Assembly (NCBI GenBank): GCA_039818345.1
Contig: JBCBUC010000017.1
Span: 15,402-79,401, forward strand
Origin: Parvularcula sp039818345
Lineage (GTDB): Bacteria > Pseudomonadota > Alphaproteobacteria > Caulobacterales > Parvularculaceae
Length of the DNA stretch: 64,000 bases
Direction: 5' to 3'
Made by a program: the position numbers and the translations under genes. The notes beneath the pieces are model-generated. The model was not told the origin of the DNA, did no database searches, and saw nothing but the letters and a program-made list of their open reading frames with translations. Of this stretch, positions 34,843 through 44,036 are shown piece after piece (position 1 is the stretch's first letter; the number at the start of each line of letters is the position of its first letter).

Positions 34843-35574
34843 TTAAAAGTCAGGCAGGTTCTCGTAGGGATCTTCGGCGTCCTCGTGGAGGAGCTGATCC
34901 CTATTCTGCAGATACAGGGATCGGAGCACAATGTACCCATCGTCTGACATGTAAATCCGTTCAAGCGTGGCATTGGCCTCGTTGCGATCGTCGACCGCGC
35001 GCTGGCCGCTGAGCAAGACACGCGTTGATGGATCGGTGAAAATGCCAAGGGTGTTGAGCGGCGCTAAGATGAGTCCCGCGGACGAACCGACCAAGCCGCG
35101 CGGTGTGGTCGGTCCCAACAGTGGCGCAACGATATAAGGCCCCCGCGGCACACCCCAATTGCCCAGGGTTTGTTCGAAGTCTTCGTCCTGGCGCTCAAGC
35201 CCCCATCCCGTGGCGGGGTCAAAAAGACCCCCCACGCCCACCGTTGAGTTGACGACAAAACGCGCGGTTCCATTAGCAGTATCAGGAGCATCGACTTGCA
35301 GGATCTCGTTGGCGATCCGCATCGGCATCAACAGATTGTCGGTGAAATTGCCCGTTGATTTGCGCATGGGACGCGGGATCACGGTGCGATAGGCGGTGGC
35401 AAAGGGTTTGATATAGAGGTCATCAAAGACCCGGTTGGCCTTATAGTTGAACTCATTGACGCCCTTGAGGGGGTCATTGGCTTCGACTGTCGCGGGTGCG
35501 GGTTCAAGCCTTTGAGGCTTGGTCGTGCAGGCCCCGAGGCAGGCCACAGCCATCAAAAGCACTGATCTGATCAT
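34843..35574 (-). CDS. mlaA: MlaA/VacJ-family outer-membrane lipoprotein
   Basis: A 243-residue lipoprotein: MIRSVLLMAVACLGACTTKP is a signal peptide with lipobox LGAC. The family core is readable: DPLKGVNEFNYKANRVFDD, FVVNSTVGVGGLFDPA, and a C-terminal part with DDGYIVLRSLYLQNR. MlaA sits in the outer membrane and removes misplaced phospholipids from the outer leaflet, handing them to MlaC. Here it begins a mlaA-RND-mlaC unit. Starts further upstream (35589, 35637) are possible but would extend the signal peptide. Confidence 0.9.
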   Translation of the reverse strand: MIRSVLLMAVACLGACTTKPQRLEPAPATVEANDPLKGVNEFNYKANRVFDDLYIKPFATAYRTVIPRPMRKSTGNFTDNLLMPMRIANEILQVDAPDTANGTARFVVNSTVGVGGLFDPATGWGLERQDEDFEQTLGNWGVPRGPYIVAPLLGPTTPRGLVGSSAGLILAPLNTLGIFTDPSTRVLLSGQRAVDDRNEANATLERIYMSDDGYIVLRSLYLQNRDQLLHEDAEDPYENLPDF

Positions 35575-35659
35575 TGCACGCCGCCCCATGCCTTTCGCGC
35601 TGTCCCCGTGATGCGCGCAACGCCCTATGAAAGGCAAGGGTCGTGCCGTGACAAGCTCT

Positions 35660-37609
35660 TTACGCCCGAAGATTCGCCGTCGACTCTTCCACCTCGAAGG
35701 CGAAGGTTTTGAGGGTTTCTTTGGCGATGGTGTCGGCGGTGAGGCCGGCTTCGATGTACATGTCGCTTGGGGAGGCTTGGTCTTGGTAGATGTCGGGCAA
35801 GGTCATGGTGCGGACCTTCAAGGCGCCGCTATCAAGCAGCCCCTCGCGGGAGAGGAAGTGGAGGACAAAGGCGCCAAAGCCGCCCACCGAGCCCTCTTCG
35901 ATGGTGATCAGCACCTCATGCTCCTTAGCGAGCCGCCGGACGAGGTCCTCGTCCAAGGGCTTGGCAAAACGTGCATCGGCCACCGTGGTGGAAAGCCCGC
36001 GGGCGTTCAAAAGCTCGGCGGCCTTCAAGGTCTCTTGCAAACGCCCACCATAGGAAAGAAGCGCCACCTTGGTGCCCTCTTCCAAGATCCGGCCTTTGCC
36101 GATCTCTAAGATCGGCGCGTCCTCATGCATCTCCACCCCGGCGCCCTCACCCCGGGGGAAGCGGAAGGCGATCGGGTGCTCATCAAAGACAGCGGCCGTG
36201 CGGGTCATGGCCTGAAGATCCGCCTCATCCCCGCAGGCCATCAAAACCATGTTCGGCAAGCAGCCAAGATAGGCGATATCAAAAGCGCCCGCATGGGTCG
36301 CGCCGTCATTGCCGACAAGCCCCGCCCGGTCGATCGGGAAGCGCACGGGTAAGTTCTGCAGCGCCACATCATGGACGACTGAATCGTAGCCGCGCTGCAG
36401 GAAGGTCGAATAAAGCGCGCAGAACGGCACCATGCCCTCGCACGCCATCCCCGCCGCAAAAGTCACCGCATGCTGCTCGGCGATGCCAACATCAAACGTG
36501 CGATCGGGGAAGGCTTTCATGAACTTATCAAGGCCTGTCCCTGAGGGCATGGCGGCGGTGATGCCCACCACCCGCGGGTTGGCTTCCGCCTCTTTGATCA
36601 GCTGGCCCGCAAAGACATTGGTGTAGGAGGGCGCGTTTGATTTCTTTTTGACCTCCTCGCCGGAGACCACGTCGAACTTCGAGACCGCGTGCAGCTTGTC
36701 CCCTTTGTCGACGGCCATCTGGTAGCCCTTGCCCTTCTCGGTGACGACATGGACCAGGACCGGGCCATCGGTGATGTGCTTGACGTTCTCAAGGACGGGA
36801 AGAAGGTGCTCAAGATTGTGCCCATCGATCGGGCCGACATAATAAAAGCCAAGCTCTTCGAAGAGCGTGCCGCCGGTGACCAGGCCCCGGCCATACTCTT
36901 CGGCCTTCTCCGCCAGGTTCCGCAGCCGCTTGGGCAGCCGCTTGCCGAGCTGCTTGGCGAGGTTCCGGAAGCCTTGATAGCTGCCCGAGCTCGCCGCCCG
37001 CGCCAGATACGCCGACATCGCGCCCACCGGCGGAGCGATCGACATGTCGTTGTCGTTGAGGATGACGGTCAGCTGGCTCGCCCGCGCCCCGGCATTGTTC
37101 ATCGCCTCATAGGCCATGCCCGCCGACATCGAGCCATCGCCGATCACCGCGATGACCCGGCGCTCTTCTTGCTCAGGAGTCTCCTTGTCGCCCTCGCCTT
37201 TCAGGTCGCGCGCCACCGCCATGCCGAGCGCCGAGGAGATCGAGGTCGCCGCATGCGCTGCGCCGAAAGGATCGTACTCACTCTCCGAGCGCTTGGTGAA
37301 CCCAGACAGCCCGTCCTTCTGACGAAGCGTGCGGATCCGGTCACGCCGGCCCGTCAGCACTTTATGCGGATAGCATTGGTGGCCGACGTCAAAAATCAGA
37401 CGGTCCCGCGGCGTGTCAAAAACATAATGGATCGCCGCCGTCAGCTCCACCACACCCAGGCCAGAGCCCAAATGCCCCCCCGTCACCGACACCGCATCCA
37501 CCACCTCAGAACGCAGCTCATCGCATAACTGCCGCAAATCCGAGGTCGCCAAGTCCCGCAAATCCGATGGAACAACAACACGATCAAGAAGAGGAGTCGA
37601 ATGGGTCAT
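35660..37609 (-). CDS. dxs: 1-deoxy-D-xylulose-5-phosphate synthase
   Basis: A 649-residue thiamine-diphosphate enzyme condensing pyruvate and glyceraldehyde-3-phosphate, the first step of the MEP isoprenoid pathway. GGHLGSGLGVVELT and DVGHQCYPHKVLTGRR are at the N-terminus, GDGSMSAGMAYEAMNNAG is the ThDP/Mg motif (about residues 156-173), and DVGIAEQHAVTFAAGMA with the catalytic Glu lies near residue 375. The C-terminal transketolase domain ends with SPSDMYIEAGLTADTI. It is preceded by xseB and followed by mlaA. Length is standard. Confidence 0.96.
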   Translation of the reverse strand: MTHSTPLLDRVVVPSDLRDLATSDLRQLCDELRSEVVDAVSVTGGHLGSGLGVVELTAAIHYVFDTPRDRLIFDVGHQCYPHKVLTGRRDRIRTLRQKDGLSGFTKRSESEYDPFGAAHAATSISSALGMAVARDLKGEGDKETPEQEERRVIAVIGDGSMSAGMAYEAMNNAGARASQLTVILNDNDMSIAPPVGAMSAYLARAASSGSYQGFRNLAKQLGKRLPKRLRNLAEKAEEYGRGLVTGGTLFEELGFYYVGPIDGHNLEHLLPVLENVKHITDGPVLVHVVTEKGKGYQMAVDKGDKLHAVSKFDVVSGEEVKKKSNAPSYTNVFAGQLIKEAEANPRVVGITAAMPSGTGLDKFMKAFPDRTFDVGIAEQHAVTFAAGMACEGMVPFCALYSTFLQRGYDSVVHDVALQNLPVRFPIDRAGLVGNDGATHAGAFDIAYLGCLPNMVLMACGDEADLQAMTRTAAVFDEHPIAFRFPRGEGAGVEMHEDAPILEIGKGRILEEGTKVALLSYGGRLQETLKAAELLNARGLSTTVADARFAKPLDEDLVRRLAKEHEVLITIEEGSVGGFGAFVLHFLSREGLLDSGALKVRTMTLPDIYQDQASPSDMYIEAGLTADTIAKETLKTFAFEVEESTANLRA

Positions 37610-37664
37610 GATGCACCGCGGTAAGGCCTACCGAGTCTGGCTGCAAGGTCTTTTAGCGATGAGC

Positions 37665-37916
37665 CTAATCGAATTGCGCCGGCTCCGCTGCCACTGCACC
37701 GTCCTTGTCGATCACAATTTTTTCGATGCGTTCCTTGGCACCCGCAAGGGTTGTCTCGCAATGCGCCTTAAGCGCAGCGCCGCGTTCATAAAGGGCGATT
37801 GATTCTTCGAGCGCCACATCCCCGCTCTCAAGTTGACCGATAATGCCCTCAAGCTCTTTGAGCGCGTCCTCAAACGATAGCTTCGAAAGATCAGTATCTG
37901 CTTTTGTTTTGCTCAT
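37665..37916 (-). CDS. xseB: Exodeoxyribonuclease VII small subunit
   Basis: An 83-residue protein with the XseB signature SFEDALKELEGIIGQLESGD and LEESIALYERGAALKAHCE. It forms the multi-subunit nuclease with XseA, which is not in the window. Its ATG overlaps the upstream phosphatase gene by four bases, and dxs follows after 55 bases; xseB-dxs is a widespread pair. Confidence 0.95.
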   Translation of the reverse strand: MSKTKADTDLSKLSFEDALKELEGIIGQLESGDVALEESIALYERGAALKAHCETTLAGAKERIEKIVIDKDGAVAAEPAQFD

Positions 37917-38551
37917 GGCGCAGCAAGTCCTTCGGTTGAGGGTCGGGGTTTGGGCGACCGAATCGCCTCACTGCCCCGCTTCTTATAGGCCCGGTAGGAC
38001 CAGTAATGGTTGCCCCCTTGGTGCTCGACCAACTCCCAGCCCCGTTTGATGATGTGCCGATGCACCATCCAATTGAAATAGCCATGGGCGCAAAGAAGGA
38101 CATCGCCGCCGCCTTGCGCCTCGGTGATCAGCCGATCGGTCGCCTCGCGCACCCGTTTTTGGGCACCCCAATGGCTCTCCACCCCTTTGGGCGCAAAGCC
38201 GCAGAACCAGAAGATTCGGCTGATCACCCCCCATGTGGTCGGTGTCAATTTGAAGATGCTCGGCACCGGTGGTGGCGGTAAGGGCGCCTCAACAAAAAGC
38301 GCGTCCTTCGGCACCTCACGCGCACCTTGCACCACCTTTTGCGCGGTCTCGATGGCGCGCGGCAAGGTGGAGGAAAGCACCAGCTCTGCACCGGATGCGA
38401 TATCGATCAATCCTTGGGGAGGCGTTTCACCGGGGGCGAGGCCTGCTCGGTCATAGTTGGCCCACCAAGGTCCATACTCACGCGCAGTGATACGGACACT
38501 GCGGTCCACATCTGGGCGTCCGTGACGCGCAGTGACAATCATCCCCGTCAT
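37913..38551 (-). CDS. Histidine phosphatase-family protein
   Basis: About 212 residues of the phosphoglycerate mutase-like superfamily. TARHGRPDVD carries the catalytic His of the RHG motif near residue 8, STLPRAIETAQ the Arg that binds phosphate, and LLCAHGYFNWM the second His near residue 160. The substrate is unknown. I chose the ATG at 38551 (MTGMIVTARHG); the frame is open much further upstream, but that part is rich in Arg/Trp and antisense to nothing conserved. It overlaps xseB by four bases. Confidence 0.82.
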   Translation of the reverse strand: MTGMIVTARHGRPDVDRSVRITAREYGPWWANYDRAGLAPGETPPQGLIDIASGAELVLSSTLPRAIETAQKVVQGAREVPKDALFVEAPLPPPPVPSIFKLTPTTWGVISRIFWFCGFAPKGVESHWGAQKRVREATDRLITEAQGGGDVLLCAHGYFNWMVHRHIIKRGWELVEHQGGNHYWSYRAYKKRGSEAIRSPKPRPSTEGLAAP

Positions 38552-38594
38552 CGCGTGGCTCTTAGAGACGCTCGGCCCCCGCCGCCAGCGCATT

Positions 38595-39416
38595 CTATCC
38601 CCCTGCCAATTCCTTCGCTCGGCGGTAAGCGGCGGCCACAGCGGCGACAAAGCTGGGCACCAGACCGCGCTCATTGAGAACATCGAGCCCCGCCGCGGTT
38701 GTCCCGCCTGGGCTTGTGACCGCCGCACGCAGTTCGCCGGCATCGCGGCCATCCGCCTCCAAAAGCCTGGCGGCGGCCACCACTGTTTCCGCAGCAAGAA
38801 CGCGGGCATCATCTGGATCAGCGCCCTGATCCCTGGCCGCCTCTTCAAGGGCCTCGACCACGCGGAAGACAAACGCCGGGCCACAGCCGGTCACGCCCAT
38901 CAGGCGGTCAAGCTGGTCCTCGTCCTTGCACCAATGGACCGCGCCTGCTGCAGCCATGAGCGCGGCCCCCATCTCGCGATCAGCAGCCTTAAGGCCCTGG
39001 TGGTCCGCCAAAAGGCTGACCCCGCGGCGCACTTTGGCCGGGAGCGATGGCATTGTCCTCAGCACACGCGGTGATGGATTGTTCGTCTTTAGAAGATTTG
39101 CCGTCTCGTCGGCGGTGATCCCCGCGGCGATCGACATGAAAAGTGTGTTCTCTATGTCCGGCCACACAAGAGCGGGCAAAACGGTCGAGAATTGCTGAGG
39201 TTTAACAGCCAAAACACAGACATCATACGCTCTATCTTGGGCTGGATTGAGGGTGATGCCTGCGGCAGTAATCATCGCTTCGGTGTCTGGTGAAGGCCGC
39301 GGATCGACGACCGCCGAAGCATCACGATCAAGAATGCCAGCATCGATCCACGAGCGCAGCAAAGCGCCCCCCATCGAGCCAGCGCCAATTTGAATCATTC
39401 GAAGGGGCTTGGTCAT
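38595..39416 (-). CDS. proC: Pyrroline-5-carboxylate reductase
   Basis: A 273-residue NAD(P)H enzyme making proline from pyrroline-5-carboxylate. The Rossmann motif MIQIGAGSMGGALL is at residues 7-20, VLAVKPQQF near residue 70, and SPGGTTAAGLDVL near the C-terminus is the ProC signature, preceded by MGVTGCGPAFVF. It lies upstream of the phosphatase-xseB-dxs group on the same strand and divergent from the queuosine-precursor transporter at 39513. Confidence 0.94.
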   Translation of the reverse strand: MTKPLRMIQIGAGSMGGALLRSWIDAGILDRDASAVVDPRPSPDTEAMITAAGITLNPAQDRAYDVCVLAVKPQQFSTVLPALVWPDIENTLFMSIAAGITADETANLLKTNNPSPRVLRTMPSLPAKVRRGVSLLADHQGLKAADREMGAALMAAAGAVHWCKDEDQLDRLMGVTGCGPAFVFRVVEALEEAARDQGADPDDARVLAAETVVAAARLLEADGRDAGELRAAVTSPGGTTAAGLDVLNERGLVPSFVAAVAAAYRRAKELAGG

Positions 39417-39512
39417 CCGTCGCGACTAGGCAATGCTCGCACGGAGGAAAAGGGGCCGGGCTGACGATTATGCTTTGGCGCCCTGATCGATCCGCGATGA
39501 AGGAACAGTGCT

Positions 39513-40256
39513 TTGAACGACGCCCCGTCTCCGCAAGACACAACGACCGGCACGATTGAAACCATCCGCGGTGCCAATGTCGACGATATCCAGTTCAAGC
39601 ATTTCGACCTGTTGCTGGCCGCAACCTGCGTCATTGTTGTGTGCTCAAATATCATCGGCGCAGGGAAAGTTGCCGACATTGGCGGCTTCTCCGTGGGAGC
39701 CGCGGTGCTCTTCTACCCTCTCTCGTATGTGCTCGGTGACGTTCTGACCGAGGTTTATGGGTATAAGCGTGCGCGACGCGCGATCATCGCAGCGACGGCA
39801 TCCGCGGGGTTTGCAGCCTTCATGGCGGCATTCGTCACGGCCATGCCTCCTCATATCGGGTGGAACACGGATTTGGGCGGGCTCACACAACAACAATCCT
39901 TTGCCCTCAATTTCGGTCAGGCCCCAAGGATTGTTGCTGCGTCATGTCTTGCTCTTTTTGCCGGAGAGATCGCTAATGCACAGGTCATGACACGGATGAA
40001 GGTTCGACTTGAGAACTCACCCCTCTGGCAACGGACGATTGGATCGACGGCTGTCGGACAAGCCGTCGACAGTTTGATTTTCTACCCTCTGGCATTTCTA
40101 GGCGTGTGGGAGACCAGCCTCGTGATCTCCGTGATGATCACCAATTATGCGCTCAAAGTGCTTTGGGAGGTCTTCTTGACCCCCGTCACCTACCGCGCCG
40201 TCGCTGTGTTAAAACAGTCCGAAGGCGTCGATGTCTATGACAGCCCAGATCGTTAA
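39513..40256 (+). CDS. Queuosine precursor transporter (YhhQ/VUT family)
   Basis: A 247-residue membrane protein of the YhhQ family, which imports the queuosine precursors preQ0/preQ1. About six membrane helices; the family signature FYPLSYVLGDVLTEVYGYKRAR is present around residues 68-90 (central part LGDVLTEVYGY), followed by GQAVDSLIFYPLAFLG and NYALKVLWEVFLTPVTY. Start codon is TTG at 39513 after an in-frame region without ATG; an internal start is possible. It converges with ybjN and overlaps it by four bases. Confidence 0.88.
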   Translation: MNDAPSPQDTTTGTIETIRGANVDDIQFKHFDLLLAATCVIVVCSNIIGAGKVADIGGFSVGAAVLFYPLSYVLGDVLTEVYGYKRARRAIIAATASAGFAAFMAAFVTAMPPHIGWNTDLGGLTQQQSFALNFGQAPRIVAASCLALFAGEIANAQVMTRMKVRLENSPLWQRTIGSTAVGQAVDSLIFYPLAFLGVWETSLVISVMITNYALKVLWEVFLTPVTYRAVAVLKQSEGVDVYDSPDR

Positions 40257-40756
40257 GCGTTCCCTACCGTCTCCAGCATGCATGAATCAAGTGCTTCCTG
40301 CGCCGATTTCCCCCCCCAGATGACGTAATTGAACGCCGGGTAATAGTGTTCAAAGGCTTCCATCGCGCCGCGGAGCAAGATCTCTGCCTGCCCAGGCGAC
40401 ATCCCCTGCCCTTCCGACAGCACAGCGCCATTGCGATAGATGATTCCTCCGTCCTCGCACCATAAATCAAAATGGCCGATCCAAAGACGCTCGTTCACCA
40501 AGGCCAAGAGCCTCAGAACATCATCCTTGCGCGATGGCGGCACCTTCATTTCAAGCGGAGCGCCAATTTGTAAGACTTGCGCCTCAGCGCGCCACGAAAA
40601 CCATAAGGCGATGTCGCGCCAGCTACCCGAAAGCGAGACATGCACCTCGTTGTCATCAACCCGTTGCGCATCAATATCGGCTGCATGCGCCACGTACTCA
40701 ATGGTCTCGATCGGGTCGGCATGCTCAGCAGTCAAACGAATTGCAGTAAATGGCAT
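40253..40756 (-). CDS. YbjN domain-containing protein
   Basis: A 167-residue cytosolic protein with the YbjN fold pattern: an N-terminal half with DNEVHVSLSGSWRDIALWFSW (split: NEVHVSLSGSW, IALWFSW), then LALVNERLWIGHFDLW and a helical C-terminus ending with AMEAFEHYYPAFNYVIWGG. YbjN-like proteins are structurally related to type III secretion chaperones and have no agreed function. In alphaproteobacteria the gene often neighbours proC, which is 1.3 kb away here. It is downstream of the DUF1501 gene, after a 204-base gap. Confidence 0.85.
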   Translation of the reverse strand: MPFTAIRLTAEHADPIETIEYVAHAADIDAQRVDDNEVHVSLSGSWRDIALWFSWRAEAQVLQIGAPLEMKVPPSRKDDVLRLLALVNERLWIGHFDLWCEDGGIIYRNGAVLSEGQGMSPGQAEILLRGAMEAFEHYYPAFNYVIWGGKSAQEALDSCMLETVGNA

Positions 40757-40960
40757 CTATCCTCACAAACACAGCGGGCTCGAATCTGATTTCGAGCTTC
40801 GACGGAAGTAGCGCGCTGATTTGCGATTCAAGCCAAGGGAGAGTCGCATGATGTGCAAAGACAGCCAAGATCGAGCTGTTCTTAAATATCACCAGACCAG
40901 CAAGTCATGGTTGTTATTGAGCAATTCACACAACCTTAAGAATTTAGTGGGGCGAGCATT
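40757..40960. other. Gap between DUF1501 gene and ybjN with two hairpins
   Basis: No gene is supported in these 204 bases. GCTCGAA (40778-40784) and TTCGAGC (40791-40797) form a perfect seven-pair stem with a six-base loop, 22 bases upstream of the ybjN start on the minus strand. A second imperfect hairpin pairs GGTTGT (40909-40914) with ACAACC (40930-40935). The area from 40880 to 40960 is AT-rich compared with its surroundings. Either could be a terminator for DUF1501 or a leader element for ybjN; neither has a clear U-run. Confidence 0.35.
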
Positions 40961-42337
40961 CTACCCGTTAAAAATATCCACAAGGCCGGAGTCAAACCGC
41001 CCCAAATTGGGGAAAACCTGTCTAACATCGCTTGACGCCACACCAAACCACTCACCGAGCGCCGCGCCGTATTGTTCAATCGCAAGCGTCGGGATGAGAC
41101 CACCGCGTCGCGCCCAAGCTTGGTCGTGATTGATGGTCGGGGGCGTTAACTGGCCCACCACGCGCCCGCCTTTGACTGCGCCGCCCAATACAAAATGATG
41201 GCCACCCCAGCCATGATCAGTGCCCGTTGCATTCGCGGAGAGGGTGCGGCCAAATTCTGACAGCGTGAACGTCGTCACCAAGTCCGCCTCGCCCCGTCTG
41301 GCGAGCACTTGGTTGAACCGCGCCAAAGCTTGCGCCAGCTGCCCCTGCAATTGCGGCAGCAACTCTGCTTCGTTGCGATGATTATCGAAGCCTTTCATGC
41401 CAACAACAAAAAGCTGGCGCGACGTCTTGTGTGAACCGCGGGCAGCGATCATGGCTGCCACATTCGCTAGGCCATAGGACAAAGGATTGCCCTCGATCTT
41501 CACCGCATCGCCGGCTCGATTGTTGTCGAGCACGCCTCGAATGAAATCAGCTTGGCGCAGCGCCAACCCTTGCTGACGCGCGACATCCCGGGTCAGCATG
41601 TCCGTGTACTTCATGCCCTTGCCGCTCAAATGATCGACCAGGATCTCATTGCGGCGGGTCATCTGCCATTGGGCACGGGCGCTTAAGCCAGGAATCCTTC
41701 CAAAATTACCCGTGGAAATGGCCACCTGGTCGGTCGTCTGTCCCTGACCAAAAGCCTCGACACCATTGAACGACATCGACGCGAAAGGTGACGTGGTCTC
41801 TAGAAGATCAAGGAACTGCCCGCCCCAACCAACGTGGGCTCCTTCAAAATTGAGCGTCGACCAGATGGATGTTTGATCGCTGTGGCTCGCCAACCGATCG
41901 GGCTCGAGCGAACGATTGGCCTCCAGCGTTTGGCGGGTTGTTGGTGCCACCAAAGGACCGACATTGGCGACAATCGCAAGATTGCCTTGCGCATAAAGCT
42001 CGGCAAGCGGGCTCAGTTCAGGCGCTAATGCATGTCCAGCGGCGCTTGAACCCGGAAGGGCGACAAGCGCCTCTCGCCGACGGGTCTTATGCCCAGAACG
42101 CTCATACTGCTCGAGCAGCGAGGTTCGATAGGACGCCCACGCACGATACCCCTGAGCATCGGCAGGAATAACGCAGTCGAAATTATCAAGACCGCCAGTC
42201 AGAATGACACAGACCAGCGCTTTATAATCATCCGCACCTTGAGCAAAAACCGGCAGCGCAGGAATACCGGTCGCGGCGGCACCGAGTAGACCCAATCCGC
42301 GAACAAACCCGCGGCGCGATGTCAGTCGATCGCTCAT
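40961..42337 (-). CDS. DUF1501 domain-containing Tat-exported protein
   Basis: A 458-residue protein of the DUF1501 family, related to sulfatase/alkaline phosphatase folds. The N-terminus SRRGFVRGLGLLGAAAT is a twin-arginine signal, ending near PVFAQ. The core has CVILTGGLDNFDCVIP, FTLSEFGRTLSANATGTDHG and WGGHHFVLGGAVKGG, where Asp/His residues resemble a metal site. The family is exported and nearly always coded beside DUF1800, as here, where the two genes overlap by four bases. Function is unknown; a surface or periplasmic role is likely. Confidence 0.9.
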   Translation of the reverse strand: MSDRLTSRRGFVRGLGLLGAAATGIPALPVFAQGADDYKALVCVILTGGLDNFDCVIPADAQGYRAWASYRTSLLEQYERSGHKTRRREALVALPGSSAAGHALAPELSPLAELYAQGNLAIVANVGPLVAPTTRQTLEANRSLEPDRLASHSDQTSIWSTLNFEGAHVGWGGQFLDLLETTSPFASMSFNGVEAFGQGQTTDQVAISTGNFGRIPGLSARAQWQMTRRNEILVDHLSGKGMKYTDMLTRDVARQQGLALRQADFIRGVLDNNRAGDAVKIEGNPLSYGLANVAAMIAARGSHKTSRQLFVVGMKGFDNHRNEAELLPQLQGQLAQALARFNQVLARRGEADLVTTFTLSEFGRTLSANATGTDHGWGGHHFVLGGAVKGGRVVGQLTPPTINHDQAWARRGGLIPTLAIEQYGAALGEWFGVASSDVRQVFPNLGRFDSGLVDIFNG

Positions 42338-43995
42338 CGTTGCACCATGAATTCTGGCGCGGTGGTCACCATGGTGATCGCGGTGGCGAGCCTCTTTTCC
42401 AAGGCTTCCTGGCGACGCCGGTCGTAAGGCACATTAATCGACCACAGCGCGGTGGTGATCCGCCGCTTCGTTTTCGGCATCAGACTGCTGCCTGTCAGAT
42501 AGAGGTCGAGCATCTCAACGAGTTGTTTCGGCCGATCAGCAGCCGTCATAAACGGCGCAAGCGCTGGCTGATAAAGATCCCCTTTTTCGCAAACCCCGCG
42601 GACGATACAGGCTGAAAGCCACGTTGTTTGGGTTGCGAGATGGGAAACGGTCATTGTTTGGGTCTCAGGAGCGACGGCGCCCATACCATCCACTTCGGAA
42701 CCTGGCTTAGCGTAGCTCGGCCGATAAAAGTTAAACACCGTGGGCGACCTAAAGGGTGTTTGGTAGGCCCAGGAATCCTGCCCTGATTTAAGAAAATTGC
42801 TATACGGTACAAGACCGTTATCGGTCAGCTCTCTGTCGCTGGCGAAGGTACGTAGGAGGTGAATGACCCGAATAAGGGGTTCACGGACTTTACCGCTATA
42901 CTGATCGTCCTTGCCAGGTCGCTGCCGCGCTTCAGGATCAAGCAGGATAGCGGCTGTTGTGGCCTGTAGGTCGCAACGTTGGCCCGCGCCAAAGCGCACA
43001 TCGTTCGACGCTTTAAACTCGCCCTCGTTGAAGGCGCGCGCGACCCGTTCGATGTAAGCGGGCGATGGATTGGACGTCACCAATTTTTGGATCAGCTGCT
43101 TGGCAACAAAAGGAGCAACATTGGGGTGCGCCAAAAGATAATCGAGCGCTGCATTCACGCTTGCCACTGCATCTTGACCCGGATCGATGACCGCGCCGAG
43201 AAATCGCTTCTCTCCCGGCTCATGGAAGTCGGGGTACCCGATCAATTCACCTCGGATCGTTTTGACGTTGGCCTTGCCATTGCGGAAATTCTCGCCAGGC
43301 AACGCCAACCCGGTGAAGACTGATGCAAGACCGCTCACATCGTCCTGACGATAAGTCGGCCTTCCACTTGGTGTTCCGTCAAGTGCAAGCTCCTCCAACC
43401 CGATAGTGAAGAGCTGCATAATCTCACGGGCATAGTTTTCATCGGGCACAACGCCGCGCTCTTCGTCTGCCTTCTGATTTTCATAATAGGTGAGAAAAAG
43501 CGCCATCGTCGGCTGAAACGTCACACGACGGATCAATGTACAGTAATTACCGAGAGCCTCTTCGCCCAGCATATCGACGTAATCGAGGTAAGCGAGCATC
43601 GCACGGCGTGTGGCAGGGTCTTCTAATGACGCAACGACGATTTGGCTGAGCGCGAACCGCATGCGTTGGCGGAGTTGATCATCTCCATAGAGCGCTTGCT
43701 CCCAAAAAAGCGCGATCAGCGGCTCGATACTTCCGTGATCATCGCCCGCGGCGTAGCTCTTTTCCACCCGTTCAGCGACCGACGGTAGCGGCAATGCCAT
43801 TTGTTGTTGCAGCCAGCCGGCATAGCCAAGGCGCTGCACATCACGAATACTGTCAGGATCAGGCCCAAAGCTCGATTGCAGCAAGAAGCGCGCAGCCTCG
43901 TCTTGGGAAACCTCTTGGGCCGAAGCGGGCATGATCGACGCGGCCACGCCCACCCACAACGCCATCAACCGATAGAGATATGCTCGAGCCATCAT
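42334..43995 (-). CDS. DUF1800 domain-containing exported protein
   Basis: A 553-residue protein with an N-terminal signal (LYRLMALWVGVAASIMPASAQ). The DUF1800 pattern is clear: RFLLQSSFGPDPDSIRDVQ with the Trp-rich GYAGWLQQQM (about residues 37-70), RMRFALSQIVVASL, PDENYAREIMQLFTIGLEEL (about residue 205) and a C-terminal part with FRSPTVFNFYRPSYA. The family is of unknown function and pairs with DUF1501 downstream in the same operon. It begins the pair; the start is ATG at 43995. Confidence 0.9.
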   Translation of the reverse strand: MMARAYLYRLMALWVGVAASIMPASAQEVSQDEAARFLLQSSFGPDPDSIRDVQRLGYAGWLQQQMALPLPSVAERVEKSYAAGDDHGSIEPLIALFWEQALYGDDQLRQRMRFALSQIVVASLEDPATRRAMLAYLDYVDMLGEEALGNYCTLIRRVTFQPTMALFLTYYENQKADEERGVVPDENYAREIMQLFTIGLEELALDGTPSGRPTYRQDDVSGLASVFTGLALPGENFRNGKANVKTIRGELIGYPDFHEPGEKRFLGAVIDPGQDAVASVNAALDYLLAHPNVAPFVAKQLIQKLVTSNPSPAYIERVARAFNEGEFKASNDVRFGAGQRCDLQATTAAILLDPEARQRPGKDDQYSGKVREPLIRVIHLLRTFASDRELTDNGLVPYSNFLKSGQDSWAYQTPFRSPTVFNFYRPSYAKPGSEVDGMGAVAPETQTMTVSHLATQTTWLSACIVRGVCEKGDLYQPALAPFMTAADRPKQLVEMLDLYLTGSSLMPKTKRRITTALWSINVPYDRRRQEALEKRLATAITMVTTAPEFMVQR

Positions 43996-44036
43996 AGGTC
44001 ACCATACCACATTCCGTGTTACGAGACCGCGAAAAG

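Noticed and set aside
36689..37528. 279-codon open frame on the plus strand opposite dxs
   Set aside because: Antisense to conserved dxs; composition is Arg/His/Ala-rich and no family features are seen.
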